64,000 bases of DNA from Sialis fuliginosa (GCA_961205875.1 OY540812.1:930001-994000), one strand, 5' to 3'. Counted from the first letter of the stretch, positions 42,776-54,440 are shown. The notes: generated from the sequence alone by a model not told the origin. Translations and numbers: made by a program.

Positions 42776-43640
42776 AAGGAAAAATATTCGAATTTGGAAA
42801 AAATGATATTAAATTTTTTAGCTAGTTTTTTTTTTTGTAAATCGATTGAAGTTTCATTGGTAGAATTTGAATACGGTGGGAGGGGGGAGGGGGTATGGAT
42901 TAATATTACTTGTATTTTGTAAGGAAAAATATTTGAATTTGTAAAAAATGATATTAAATTTTTTAGATAGTTTTTTTTTGTAAATCGATTGACGTTTCAT
43001 TGGTAGAATTTGAATACAGACGTGGGGGGGGGTATGGATTAATATTACTTGTATTTTGTAAGGAAAAATATTTGAATTTGAAAAAAAATGATATTACATT
43101 TTTTAGATAGTTTTTTTTTGTAAATCGATTGAAGTTTTATTGGTAGAATTTGAATAAAGAGGTGGGGGGGGGGGTATGGATTAATATTACTTGTATTTTG
43201 TAAGGAAAAATATTTGAATTTGGAAAAAAATGATATTAAATTTTTTAGCTAGTTTTTTTTTTTAAATCGATTGAAGTTTCATAGTTAGAATTTGAATACA
43301 GTGGGGGGGGGGGGGTATGGATTAATATTACTTGTATTTTTTAAGGAAAAATATTTGAATTTGGAAGAAAATGATATTAAAATTTTTAGCTAGTTTTTTT
43401 TGTAAATCGATTGAAGTTTCATTGGTAGAATTTGAATACAGAGGGGGGGAGGGGGTATGGATTAATATTACTTGTATTTTGTATGGAAAAATATTTGAAT
43501 TTGGAAAAAAAATGATATTAAATTTTTTAGCTAGTTTTTTTTTTTTGTAAATCGATTGAAGTTTCATTGGTAGAATTTGAATACAGAGGGGGGGAGGGGG
43601 TATGGATTAATATTATATGTATTTTGTTAGGAAAAATATT
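42776..43640 (+). repeat. Minisatellite, about 142-bp unit, six copies plus a partial, with G-runs
   Basis: AAGGAAAAATATT-type starts occur near 42776, 42921, 43060, 43202, 43343, 43483 and 43628. Each unit carries GTAAATCGATTGAAGTTTCA (or variant), a G-run of varying length such as GGGAGGGGGGAGGGGG, then TATGGATTAATATTA. The G-run is the fastest-changing part. Confidence 0.9.
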
Positions 43641-43671
43641 GTTAAAATGGCACTAAATTTTCAGCTGTGAT

Positions 43672-43891
43672 ATAAGTTTTGCTTCCTCGCAATATCGAAA
43701 ATACGGGAAGCTTTGTGATCGTTTTTAGTTCCGTGCCTGTCTGTCTGTAATATTTTTATAATTGCATAAAAATTAAATGGTTAACTAATGTCAGGTATTT
43801 AAACTGAACAAACTATCGATTTTTATTTAATTTGTTCAATAATTAACTACCTTTAGTGAATTTAGCACGAAGAAGCACTGTGCATTTACTT
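43672..43891 (+). mobile_element. Family S internal-deletion derivative
   Basis: The 5' end GTTTTGCTTCCTCGCAATAT and 3' end TAGCACGAAGAAGCACTGTG of family S are only about 200 bases apart, with most of the interior deleted. This helps define the true termini of the family. Confidence 0.75.
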
Positions 43892-45649
43892 GTTTTTTAT
43901 TTGTTTGGTTATACATTTTAACGTGCCACATGCCTTAGTATAAAAAAAAATATTTTTTTTACCTAGCTTTAGCTCCTTAGTGTCCCCCCTAAAAACTTTT
44001 TTTTCAATATATTTGTACATCTTTTACTAGGGGGCATTATTTTACATGTTCAGTAAAAATTTCAAGCTTCTAGCTTATATAGTTTACGAGCTATTTAACT
44101 TTGAGTGAGAAGGACGGACGGACGACAAAGTGAGATTAATAAGGTTTCTTCGGAAAATGAATTCTAAAAGATAAAAAAATCGATCTATTAGATTAAAATT
44201 CATACTTTTTCTCTAAAATACATGATTATTTTTTTTGCGAAAGTGACAGAGGGGGGGGGGGATATTCTGTTAACGGCCAGTGTCCTATATTATGTTTGCC
44301 TTTGTTTTAGGAAACAACATATAGGACACTGAACGTTAATGGGTTAATATATATATAATAAATATATATTTCTAACTTTTTATTATATTACAGTGTGAAT
44401 TTATTGTATCTATATAATTATTAACAAACTCATTCCTAAAATGGTAACTACATAACTACATTAAATACATTTTATTATATTCTAAGCCATAGCTCATTCA
44501 TTAACTATTCAGTGATTATGTTTATGATAATTTAGCACATGTCAAATAAACTTTACAGTTATAATTTGAACCATTAAAGGTATTTAATTACAGTGGACAT
44601 ATTTTTCTTTAATGATTTTGACACAGCAAATAATTTAGATCTATGATAAATTATTTCAACTTTCAAAACATATTTAATATACATATATTCTATTTAGCTA
44701 TAACAATATTGTATATTAATTATTTTTTTAATCACAAAATATCTGCCTTGGGAACCACGGGACTTTCTTATACGTAATCCGTGAATAGTATACGTGATTC
44801 TTAACAAAATAGAATAAAATGAATGGGACATAAACTATAGATAATATTATTCTTTATATTTATATAACAAATGATTTTTTTAACGTAATAACTGAAAATG
44901 GATGTTTACTCTTTTTTTGAATTTTCGAATTATTTTTGAAATAAGAAAAAAATGTTTAACACCCGCTTAATGTGGATAAAAATTCCTATTGACTTTTTTC
45001 GGAGGGAGTAGATGAAACTATCGATTTACTCCCCGAGTTTCACCCCCCCCCCCCTATAGAGACGCCACTGCCAAGGGCCTCTTTATAACATTTGCGACAG
45101 GCCCCGCGCTTGCTTAATTCGGCACTGAAAATAAGTAGGAATTAGCCAAGACTTATGTAATTAAAACAAAGATATCAAAATCATGTTAGGTTCTAAATCA
45201 TAAATAACATAACCTATAAAAATGCCCGCTTCCGTGTTGCTTGTTTCTGTGTAGAAACATTTTTCAACATTAAGACAATAAAGTGATCAGTATATAATTC
45301 AACGCAGTTACTACTGCTATAAGAATTAAGAACAGGTCGTGTCTGATTGAAAAACGATCTCTAATCATGGACCAAAACTGGAGGCAGCGAAAAACAATCG
45401 AGGTTCATTAGAAATACCTACCTTACCGACTGTACTAGTATTATATCTAGCAGGCTATGAATCAAACACAAATTCACATACACATAAAAAAATAAAACGT
45501 TCCGAATTTTTATTTCGAAAATTAAGCTTTTTAAAGAAAAAAATTACAGACTCAGTGTTGGTAGAGTGAAGGGGGGTGAAAGAGGAAGGGGGGGGTTATT
45601 CATGATATTTTTTATTTATAGGTGTTTTTTGTTTTAAATGGTGTTATCT
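43892..45649. other. No gene recognised; one hairpin inside
   Basis: The stretch is AT-rich with G-runs near 44251 and 45585, and GGACGGACGGACGACAAAGT near 44111. Aside from the hairpin at 44270-44339, no feature could be supported. Confidence 0.45.
44270..44339. repeat. 70-base hairpin with about 30-base arms
   Basis: TTAACGGCCAGTGTCCTATA pairs with TATAGGACACTGAACGTTAA, and the pairing continues inward with a few mismatches to a loop of about nine bases. It resembles a small foldback or a microRNA-type precursor. Single copy in the window. Confidence 0.55.
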
Positions 45650-46150
45650 TGGTTTTATCAAATTAGAATATTCATAGAAAAATATGGTCAGTATTTAAAA
45701 CTTTGTAAATTTGCTAAAAATTCATGTATATAAATATTTAAAAAACATTTTTAAAGCTCTGTATCTTTACTTTTCAATACTTTTTACTAATTGAAATTTG
45801 ATTTATTTTTGGTGGAGTTATGGGGTATAAATCAAAAAAATAAAATTTAATTTTTTTTTGTAAATTTTGATAACAGTTTTTGGGGTTAAAAAAAATTTCC
45901 AAGCAAAATCTATTTATGTCATTCGAAAGTGCTGAATTCAAGCTTCAAATTGCTTTTTAAAATTTTGATTTACAATTTTTTTTAATAAAGTTATTTAACA
46001 TCAAAGCAAAATTGTCATTTTGACTTTGTAAGCTTGTAACTGCTTAATAAAAAATCGTACGATATTTAACAAAAAAATGTGTGGAAAGCTTGAAATTTTC
46101 TCTTTAAAACACATTTATTAATTTTTTTTAAATACATTGTTCCACTTGAA
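45650..46150 (+). repeat. Diverged relative of the 14.8-kb satellite
   Basis: AAAGCTCTGTATCTTTACTT, TTTTTACTAATTGAAATTTG and GGAGTTATGGGGTATAAATC follow the same order as the units at 14791-15530, but only about one copy is recognisable. Confidence 0.4.
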
Positions 46151-46330
46151 AAACAAATGTACTTACAAACATCCATTTTTCTTATAACTGCCAGAATTTG
46201 AATATTACTAATTATTGATAAGTAAAGTATTCTATCTATGTAAAAAAATACGAAACTTTATACAAATACAAATAAATTAAGACCAAACCTACACCAAGAA
46301 AACCATAGTGTTTTAAAAACATATTATTAT

Positions 46331-46579
46331 TAGAGATTGGAAAAATAGTTTTTCAACTATTGCGTAAAAATGCATTTATTGTAATTTTTATTACATATCT
46401 CCACCGTTTTCAGAAAACTGGTTTGATTGAACACAATTTGAAATCAACTATTTGCGACACTTTTTACTACTTCATTTGCACTAATTATTATTAAATCGTA
46501 AAAAAAAACTATTTTCCGAAAAAAAAAATCAACTAGTAACTATTTTATTGAAAATAACAACTATTTTTCCAATCTCTAC
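46331..46579. mobile_element. Family T hAT-like MITE, complete
   Basis: TAGAGATTGGAAAAATAGTT and AACTATTTTTCCAATCTCTA are perfect 20-bp inverted ends. Flanking octamers ATTATTAT and CTTATTAT differ at one base, suggesting the 8-bp duplication of hAT elements. Confidence 0.75.
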
Positions 46580-46599
46580 TTATTATATACAATCTTTTT

Positions 46600-46831
46600 T
46601 ATGTAAGTGTACGCGATCGTATACGGTGGCAGCGCCTCGGGGCTCCGGTGTACGGGGGCGCAGTGAGCGGGGTGTGAAGGGGGGGGGAGGGGGCAGCGCC
46701 TGAGCACGCAGGCCCCCAAGGCTCGAACACGCGCCCTGCCCGCGGCAAGCGCACGGCGATTATTGACGGTATTATTTCGTATGCAATCATTATTATGCCC
46801 AGATCTAATTATATCTCAGGCGAGTGTGTGT

Positions 46832-46865
<34 letters not shown>
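46600..46865. repeat. GC-rich island with tRNA-like B box and GT microsatellite
   Basis: On the minus strand GCGTGTTCGAGCC (near 46724-46736) resembles a Pol III B box, with CTTGCCGCGGGCAGGGC upstream. This could be a tRNA-derived SINE head, but no A box was firmly seen. A (GT)n run of about 15 follows near 46832-46862. The 63-codon reverse frame here is a by-product of high GC. Confidence 0.3.
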
Positions 46866-46866
<1 letters not shown>

Positions 46867-47042
46867 GCGCCTCGTTAACGATTATGGTTTTATCGTTAGT
46901 TTTTGTTAAGATGTTTTGATTAACATTTAGTTTTTCGTCGATCGGATTCTCTAAAATTTCTGAATTAGGGTTTTTATACGAAAAAAAATTGTTCGAATGA
47001 AGAATTGTATTAAATTTTATTGAAAGAAGAGTTAATACGTTC

Positions 47043-47222
47043 GTCTTGGCTTCTGGGCGTAAGCCGCGTCGATTTGATCGTGTTATCGTGCACTTTTAAG
47101 AGAGCCCTGAAGATGTCTACTGCAATGTGTGACGAAACGTTGGCCGATAACACGACCAAATTGACGCGGTTTACGCCCAGAAGCCAAGTTCCATATCAAG
47201 ATCACCGCGGAAGCCTCAAGAC
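47043..47222. mobile_element. Family P foldback, best-preserved copy
   Basis: The arm CTTGGCTTCTGGGCGTAAG at 47045 is mirrored by TTACGCCCAGAAGCCAAG at about 47172-47189. Between them is CCCTGAAGATGTCTACTGC followed by GTGACGAAACGTTGGCC. The right side extends through TTCCATATCAAGATCACCGC to GAAGCCTCAAGAC. A 72-codon frame here (LKMSTAMCDETLADNTTK) also appears in other P copies but only because the DNA is repeated. Confidence 0.7.
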
Positions 47223-47564
47223 TTCTATATATGTATAATTCAATTAAAAAAAAAAACGCTGAAAAAATTTTTATCTATTCAAATTAAAAAATCCCGCCAT
47301 AATGTTCATTCAAAGTCATATATAAACGAACCAATAGCGATTGAGTATTTTGACGTGTAGCATATTTTCTGACAGATGTGCTAAAGAAAATTATGTTGAT
47401 TTTTTTTGCAATTAGCGTTCTTGATGTCATTTGAAAGCCTTAAGTCTAATTTTGAATGACGTAATTCAATTTTGAATTAATTTTTTTTTCTTGTAGATAT
47501 AGGCTTTTCAATTTTGTTAATAATATCGAATTTTCTTATAATTTTCAAAAAATTTTTTAAATAC

Positions 47565-47905
47565 CTTCAGGTTTATTCGAGAAAGCTGATTTTTTGTATA
47601 AGTAATGTTCACTTACTGTACTAAGTAACTACCAAAAATTACCTCGATTAATGCACATCTTCTATTAAAAAAAATTAAGTCGAATATCACAAAAATTTGT
47701 TATTTTGTTTACCAGATTTTTTCATTTTTCAATGGTCTTCAGGTTTTTCCGAGAAAGCTAATTTTTTGTATAAGTAATGTTCACTTACTGTACTAAGTAT
47801 CTACGAAAAATTATCTTGATTAGTGCACATCTTCTATTAAAAAAAAAATAAAGTTACATATCACAAAAATCTGCCATTTTGTTCACCACGTTATTTCAAT
47901 TTTTC
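47565..47905 (+). repeat. Tandem duplication, 172-bp unit, two copies
   Basis: GAGAAAGCTGATTTTTTGTA at 47579 and GAGAAAGCTAATTTTTTGTA at 47751 start units that continue through AGTAATGTTCACTTACTGTA and GCACATCTTCTATT. Confidence 0.85.
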
Positions 47906-48534
47906 TAAGACAGACTAGTTTCTAATGTTGGTAATAAATTATAAAATGTAATTGCTAGGAAAGTAATATACACATATAATTATCAGCAATTGTATATTTT
48001 TTTTTAAATCTAGCCCCCAAAGGCACTATTATTTATATAATTAACGCACACCTCATACTTCTAATCAAGCCACACTTAAATTATAATTAAATAGACATCA
48101 AAATCCTATACACAAAACACGCCAAGTACCGATAAAAAAGTATCAAAAATGCACGAACAAAAACTGTATCTATATTGTTTTTAAGGATGTATGGCATGTA
48201 CAGTCTGAGTCAAAAATAATGTAAATCTAGATGCAATCAACGATCAAAATCAAATTTAAAATTATTCACTTTAAATGCGTATAAGAAAGTCAAATTGGTT
48301 TATATACTACATAAACTATATTAATACATTTGTTTAAAACCTTATTATTTCAGAATTTTAGCCGTAAAATTAATATTTGTGTTGATAATACGAAAAATTT
48401 TATTCTGAATTCATCTGTCAGATATAAAAACAAAAGAAGTATTTTATTGTTATAAATGACATATATTAAAATATTTTTAAATAACACTATTTAGAACATA
48501 CAAATGTAATGAAAATAATAATATTAGTACTTCA
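47906..48534. other. AT-rich spacer, nothing recognised
   Basis: TAAGGATGTATGGCATGTAC near 48182 recalls the inner arm of the foldback at 49501-50352. No gene seen. Confidence 0.4.
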
Positions 48535-48563
48535 TCCTTAATATATATAAAGCTCAACGTCTC

Positions 48564-48597
<34 letters not shown>

Positions 48598-49426
48598 CGT
48601 TAGTTACCTTATCACTGGAGAACCACTTATCCGATTTACGAGTTTTTTTTTTTAATTCATAGGTACGTTCTCTGGCCAGGTTATAGGCTATATTTTTTTA
48701 CGTTCGGTAACATAACAACAAAGCAGTGACGATAATAGTAAATCAAGTCGGAAAAAATTTTGCCGTCGGCGCGCTGTTTTGTAATACGCTGCCTAAACCG
48801 TTCAATATAGAACAAAATAATGTATTAAAGAATTGTGTAGAATCAAAAGTTCTACAATTAAGTCAGCGACACGATATGTCTAACTTTTATATTTAAGCCA
48901 CAATGACTGCTTTTATGTTACAAAGAAAACATAAAATATTTGGGTTTTGTTTACATGGACTTATGACCTGCAAAACATTAATCCTTATCGAAATAAATGA
49001 TTTCATCGTCATAAGTACTTAATGTAGATATAGTTTGCCATTTACAGCATCCAATTTGGTCGTATAGTTTAGAAAATATCTTAAAATATATTTATAAAGG
49101 TAATATCTTAAATGTATGGTGTCGTGCCGCATCGAAGCGAGTACATCAGACTGGATTCGCGTACGCTCGGTAGATATTCGGAGTCCCTCGGCTGATCGTT
49201 TGTGTTTATTTTGTTTTCAATAATTAACATTTAAATTTAAACAGAACACAAATTATTTGTACTTTTTTCTTCTGATTCGTTTTTGTTAGGTAATTTAGGT
49301 ATTGATAAATTATTATTACAATAATAACTAATCGTGTTTGTACTTAATTAATTAAACTATATTTTTCAAAAATCCTAAACAATAATTCCGTAGTCTACGC
49401 GAGCGAAGCCGCGTGGGCCCAGCTAG
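48535..49426 (+). mobile_element. Family H non-autonomous Helitron, complete
   Basis: It begins TCCTTAATATATATAAAGCT after an A and ends AGCTAG before a T, the A|T insertion site of Helitrons with 5' TC and 3' CTAG. A hairpin (ACGCG, loop AGCGAAGC, CGCGT) lies just upstream of the 3' end. A (GTCT)n tract follows the 5' end. At 892 bp it has no RepHel coding capacity. It preserves the empty site of the MITE nested in the copy at 21428-22329. Confidence 0.85.
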
Positions 49427-49500
49427 TATGCTTACATATATGAAAAAATATGTAATAAAAACAAATCATTATATTTCAGTACACCATTTTTTTTTAAATA

Positions 49501-50352
49501 TTTTTTCTCTCACAATTTAGTTCTGTATGTGTATAATTTTTTTTATGAAACTTGTTGCTAAATATGTAAGTGACGTGTTGTGAAAATTTCAGATTTTTCT
49601 CGATGCTTGAACCATGTGTTTTATTGGACTTTGTAAACACACCATTCTGCCATAATAGAGTCCATGTTAATTTAAAAAAATAATAACTTTGAAACTATGT
49701 TGTAAAACCTTTTGAAATTTTGTGTGGGTACTTAAGATTTATAAAGGAGTAACTTCAACTATTTCTCGTTGAAATTAGATACCTGCCATACATCCTTAAT
49801 ATCGTGTAGAAAAAATAAATAAAGATGTGTTTTTTTTTAACTTCTTCTTTAAGATGGATTGTTAGAGTTGGCGAAACTCATCAAAAACTAATTATATTAT
49901 AGTGTGTGGATGTTTGTATGTTAAAGAGAAAATAAAAACATTGGTTTAATCTTAATTCACCTACATTTCATAATGATTGATTGTATTGGGCTTCAGTTTA
50001 GACAGATCGATTTATTGGGTATTGATTATTGATATATCTACAACGAAAGATGTATGGCAGTTATCTAATTTCAACGAGAAATAGTTGAAGTTACTCCTTT
50101 ATAAATCTTAAGTACCCAGACAAAATTTTAAAAGGTTTTACAACATAGTTTCAAAGTTATTATTTTTATAAATTAACATTGGCTCTTATGGCAGAATGGT
50201 GTATTTAAGGTTAAAGTCCAATAAAACACATGGTTCAAGCATCGAGAAAAATCTGAAATTTTCACAACACGTCACTTACATATTATTTAGCAACAAGTTT
50301 ATAATTAAAAAAAAATTATACACATACAGAACTAAATTGTGAGAGAAAAAAA
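49501..50352. mobile_element. Foldback element with about 300-bp arms
   Basis: Left arm 49501-49796 (GTAAGTGACGTGTTGTGAAA, GATGCTTGAACCATGTGTTT, TTCAACTATTTCTCGTTGAA) is mirrored in 50048-50350 with few differences. A spacer of about 250 bp in the middle is unique. Confidence 0.85.
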
Positions 50353-50835
50353 ATTATTGCTGAAAAATATATAAAAAAAACATCATATAACTTTTTAATT
50401 TTAACCCTCCAGTCACGATTTATGTGCTTTTAAACGTCGTTATCAGAGCGCCCCCCTCTAGCTTCTAAACTATCGATTAAAAAAAACTGAAAAAAATCCA
50501 GAATGTAGCTTTTAAATAGTACTTTAAATGAAAATTTAAAATAAATTTGAAATAAGTATTTTTTATAAATCGTACTGAAAATGACAACGGAGAGAGAAAA
50601 AAAATTATTGCTGAAAAATATAATAAAAAAAAACGTCATATAACTTTTTAATTTTAACCCTTCAGTCACGATATATGTGATTTTAAACGTCGTTATCAGA
50701 GCGCCTCCCTCTAGCTTCTAAAGTATCGATTAAAAAAATCTGAAAAAAATCCAGAATGTAGCTTTTAATTAGTTCTTTAAATGAAAATTTAAAATAAAAG
50801 AATTTTTTATAAATTGTACTGAAAATTACTACAGA
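50341..50835 (+). repeat. Tandem duplication, about 251-bp unit, two copies
   Basis: GAGAGAAAAAAAATTATTGC occurs at 50341 and 50592. Both units continue through CAGTCACGAT and ACGTCGTTATCAGAGCGCC to AATCCAGAATGTAGCTTTTA. The first unit starts at the edge of the foldback. Confidence 0.85.
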
Positions 50836-51827
50836 ACCCTATCTTGTATCGTTTTATTTAAGTCTTTCCAACCGTGTAAAAGTGAATCCGCGTTAATCGA
50901 GACCGAGAAATTACTGTATTTTACAATATCTGATGGTTGAAGATAACTAAAATATGAACAAAATTCAATTAAATTGTTAATAGAAAGTAACGATGGCTTA
51001 ACTAATTAATATTTAGTGAATATTGAACGTACTAATATGTTTACATAAGCGTCAATCACTGAGGGAATCTTGTCTGATAACAATCAAAACTGGCGCCATG
51101 GCCTCGACTTTCAAATACAGAATTCTTTTGTCTTCATACAATAATATAATATATACAGGGTGGTCCGGTTTGGGATGCAGATATTTTAATAGCTGATTCC
51201 TTGGTTCATTCTGAGTAAAAAATTGTACGGGAAGGGGGGGTCTATCTTCAACACCCTCTGAGTTACAGGGTGTTTAAAAACTTCCTTCAGAATATTACTT
51301 ACAAACAAAGATTATCTCATAACTTCCAAAGTAACGTAACTAGAGCAACCACAATGGGTCAGTTTCATAGGTAATTAACTAACGTATTTTTCAGTATTAG
51401 CGTTATTGCTAACCGTGTTTCCAGTTCAGAGTTATTGCTCATTAAAGTCAAAAAATATGTTTATTTTTTTGAAAATTTTTATGAAAATGACAATTTTCCC
51501 CAAAAGTACCTATAATATGTGGTATTTTTTATCATTCTTTTGGAGTATCATAATGTTACCTACAAATTACTGTCATGAATTATAAACTATACTTAAAAAA
51601 AGTAAATTATTTTAGGAGACTTGAATGCCTGTATATCAAAAAAATATAAAAACAAAATATGTAATTAAAAATTACTGTAGGTTATGTACATCTATGACCC
51701 CCTCCCTTCTTTCTTTCTTGAGATTTGAGGTTAATATACCTACCGAGTAAAAAAATTAATTGGAGAGACAGTAAAAAACTTTTTTAAGAAAAAAATAAAA
51801 AAAAACCTAATTTTTTTAAATCCATCC
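50836..51827. other. No gene; one composite repeat start
   Basis: ACAGGGTGGTCCGGTTTGGG near 51157 and ACAGGGTGTTTAAAAACTTC near 51266 are openings typical of dispersed insect repeats. No inverted partner was identified. The rest is AT-rich. Confidence 0.4.
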
Positions 51828-52135
51828 AAATTTTCACGTGTGTGTCCTTTTTGAGATATCTTGAAAAAATTAATATTTTGAGATGTCACTCCTCCCTTTT
51901 ACATACGATTTTGATAATTTTAAAATAGGAAAAGTTTCATTAAAATCGGTTCAGTGGTTCATGAGTTATGCGTGTGACAAGGATTCAGGGGACAGACAGA
52001 CAGACAGACACGGAACGAAAGTGTCTGTCTTTATCTGAAAGGGAAAAGATCAAGTTAAAAATTCGAGAACTCATTTTAAAACGATCACAAAGCTTCTGCT
52101 ATCTTCGATATTGCGAGGAAGCAAATTTATATTGC
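51828..52135 (-). mobile_element. Family S element, 5' part, reversed
   Basis: TTGAGATATCTTGAAAAAAT, TGGTTCATGAGTTATGCGTG, CAGACAGACAGACACGGAAC and GATATTGCGAGGAAGC are the reverse of 58150-58500. Confidence 0.75.
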
Positions 52136-52169
52136 ACAAAATGAACGTATATTCAATCAGAAAAATTAA

Positions 52170-52935
52170 TAATATCGGTATGGAGAACCATACATGACTT
52201 CCATGTTCTTTCTATCTTTTTAAATAATTTTTAAATATACATTTTTTTAAATATTTTATTTATATAACCTACTACTATGAATATACATATCGTAATACAT
52301 TTAAAAAACATATATAATTACAACGGTTACAGCTCTTTTTGCCATTTGTATATAAATATTAGTTTTCTAATGTCAAAAACATAATTCACATTCGTAGAAA
52401 AACTAATTTGACAATTTGAATTTAGTTGCATTTGTTTCCAAGGCAACATGAATTAATGACATATTAGTATTTAAAATTCAAATTTTAAGTGTGTTTTTCA
52501 CCCCTTTAACGGCTGTTTAGGCACGTACAAATAATAAATGTCCCTTAGATTCAATTGAACTGCAAATGTACCAAATCTTATCAAAATTAGTGAGATAATA
52601 CTCGCAATATTCACTTTTTAGACGAAAAAAAAATTTCGATTATTTCCAAAACCCCTAATCCGATTAACACCAAAATCAATAGGTCTGGAGTACTCACTGA
52701 GACAAATATTTTCCCCAAAAATAATTCAGATCGGTACATTTTTACAGTTTAGTTATCGTGAACGAAAAAAAAATCTACATCCTGACACACAGACACACGC
52801 ACAGCCGCCATGCGGAAATTAACTTTTCTTTACGTTTTGAAGTTAGTACAATCAGAATTTGTCATTTTCTTGGACACGATTTTTCGATGGTATTACAATA
52901 CTTCCATTTCTTTCAGAACATGGAAGTAAAAATAA
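52170..52935 (+). mobile_element. Family F element, longest copy
   Basis: The order is GGAGAACCATACATGACTTC, TTCCAAGGCAACATGAATTA, CCAAATCTTATCAAAATTAG, GGTCTGGAGTACTCACTGAG, ACACAGACACACGCACAGCC and TCTTTCAGAACATGGAAGTA. The class is uncertain: no target duplication, A-tail or inverted ends could be fixed. Confidence 0.75.
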
Positions 52936-53174
52936 AAAGAAACTATAGTAGCATGTATATTAGTAATAAAATATAACAAAAATACATCCATTTTGCCATA
53001 AAATATTACAGCATTTTTTTCATGAACGTATAAGTATATATTTTATCGTTTTATAACACGTTCAATTTAAAATATATTGTAGCCATTAATATAAAATACA
53101 TTAATCAAACAGTTTTAAAGATATTGTAAATAATTTTGATCGAGGCGGCCGTGTAACGGTTACTATAAACTAAA

Positions 53175-53288
53175 ATGGCGGCCACATTCCCACACGGCCT
53201 ACCGGATGTCTTAGATAATAACAGCGTGGATTCGAAATTTCGCGGGAAATCAATTATTGAATTAAATACTTTTATGATATATGTTTAA
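53175..53288 (+). CDS. 37-codon ORF with strong start context (low confidence)
   Basis: CTAAAATGGCGG opens MAATFPHGLPDVLDNNSVDS and runs to a TAA at 53286. The first part is much less AT-rich than its surroundings; the last dozen codons are AT-rich and may be read-through. The ATG lies within AAAATGGCGGCCAC, a YY1/Pho-type site, and GGCCGTGT/ACACGGCC forms a hairpin around it. It may be the start of a gene or just a regulatory site. No strong donor was found. Confidence 0.25.
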   Translation: MAATFPHGLPDVLDNNSVDSKFRGKSIIELNTFMIYV

Positions 53289-53370
53289 TATATACAACGT
53301 GCCTCGGAAATTAGCATGTCAATTGTAAATTTGAATTTTTATTTGATGGGTATATACATATATAATACAT

Positions 53371-53604
53371 AAGGTAGAGGCACCAGTCTTGGCAAGGACC
53401 CCAGTAATGGGACATTTTTAATTAAATGTACTGAATTAGAAATATGTGTTGATATTTGATTACTATTATTTCTGAATATTGATCTATATGCATTTAACTG
53501 TCTTACAGCGTGATTTGATGACATGAGGCCAATAGGTGTCAAAATGGTGGACATTTAAACTAATTATTAGTATAATTTATTTATTAATTATTATATTATC
53601 ATAA
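53371..53604 (+). mobile_element. Family A element, left part
   Basis: AAGGTAGAGGCACCAGTCTT opens a copy that ends soon after TGGTGGACATTTAAACTAAT near 53604. Confidence 0.75.
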
Positions 53605-53689
53605 TATAAATCTGTTTGAATTTTTATTACATTTCAATTTGCAAAAAAAATCAATCTTTAAAATGTAATTTTATTTTCTTTTTTCTAGA

Positions 53690-54440
53690 AATATTTTAAT
53701 GGCTAAAAAAATAAAAATATACGAATCTTCTTTAATAAAATTATATAAAAATTAAATGGTTAACCAATTCCAGGCAATTTATCTCAACATTATCGGTTTT
53801 TATTTAAATTGTTGAATAATTTACTACCTTCGGTGAATTTAGCACGAGGAAGCACTGTGAATTTACTTGGCAGATGTTTTTTTTATAATGTTTACAGTTT
53901 TAATAAAAAATTGCGTTGAACTCAATGTCCGTTTTATTGTGTATCTCCCCTACTTATTTTATTATACAGTAAATCTTCGTGTAAGTGTGCTAGTAATAAA
54001 TCTTTGTTTATATATTACTTACTGTAAGTTTTCAATTATCATATTGCATGTGGTAAATTATTTATTTTATGTGCAAATAAATTTAAATGTATTCAATTTC
54101 TTGATAATTAATGTGTTGGCCAATGAACCGGTAATTTTCTTATCATAGAAAAAACATTTGCTAAGTAAATGCACAGTGCTTCCTCGTGCAAAATTCAACA
54201 AGGGAAGTTAATTATTCAATTTTAATAAAAACCGATAGTGTTTAGATAAATTGCCTGGAATTGGTTAACCATTTAATTTTTATATAATTTTACTAAAAAA
54301 TATTAGTTCGAAATTTTTCTCTGATTATTTTTTCGTATATTTTTAATTTTTTGACAAATGTCAAAATGACATTTAAAACGTCAAAATAACATTTAATATA
54401 TCCAAGCAAATATCAATTTAGAAAAACAAAACACGAATTT
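53690..54440. mobile_element. Family S inverted dimer (foldback)
   Basis: The 3' part of family S (AATGGTTAACCAATTCCAGG to GCACGAGGAAGCACTGTG) at 53742-53884 is mirrored at 54149-54290. The unrelated spacer of about 265 bases carries a hydrophobic 93-codon frame that is AT-driven and starts inside the repeat arm. Confidence 0.8.

Noticed and set aside
43328..43567. 79-codon reverse frame with internal repeats
   Set aside because: It is simply two units of the 142-bp minisatellite read through.
53867..54148. 93-codon hydrophobic frame that could pass for a membrane protein
   Set aside because: It begins inside the arm of a family S foldback and its Phe/Leu/Ile/Val content follows from AT-rich DNA.
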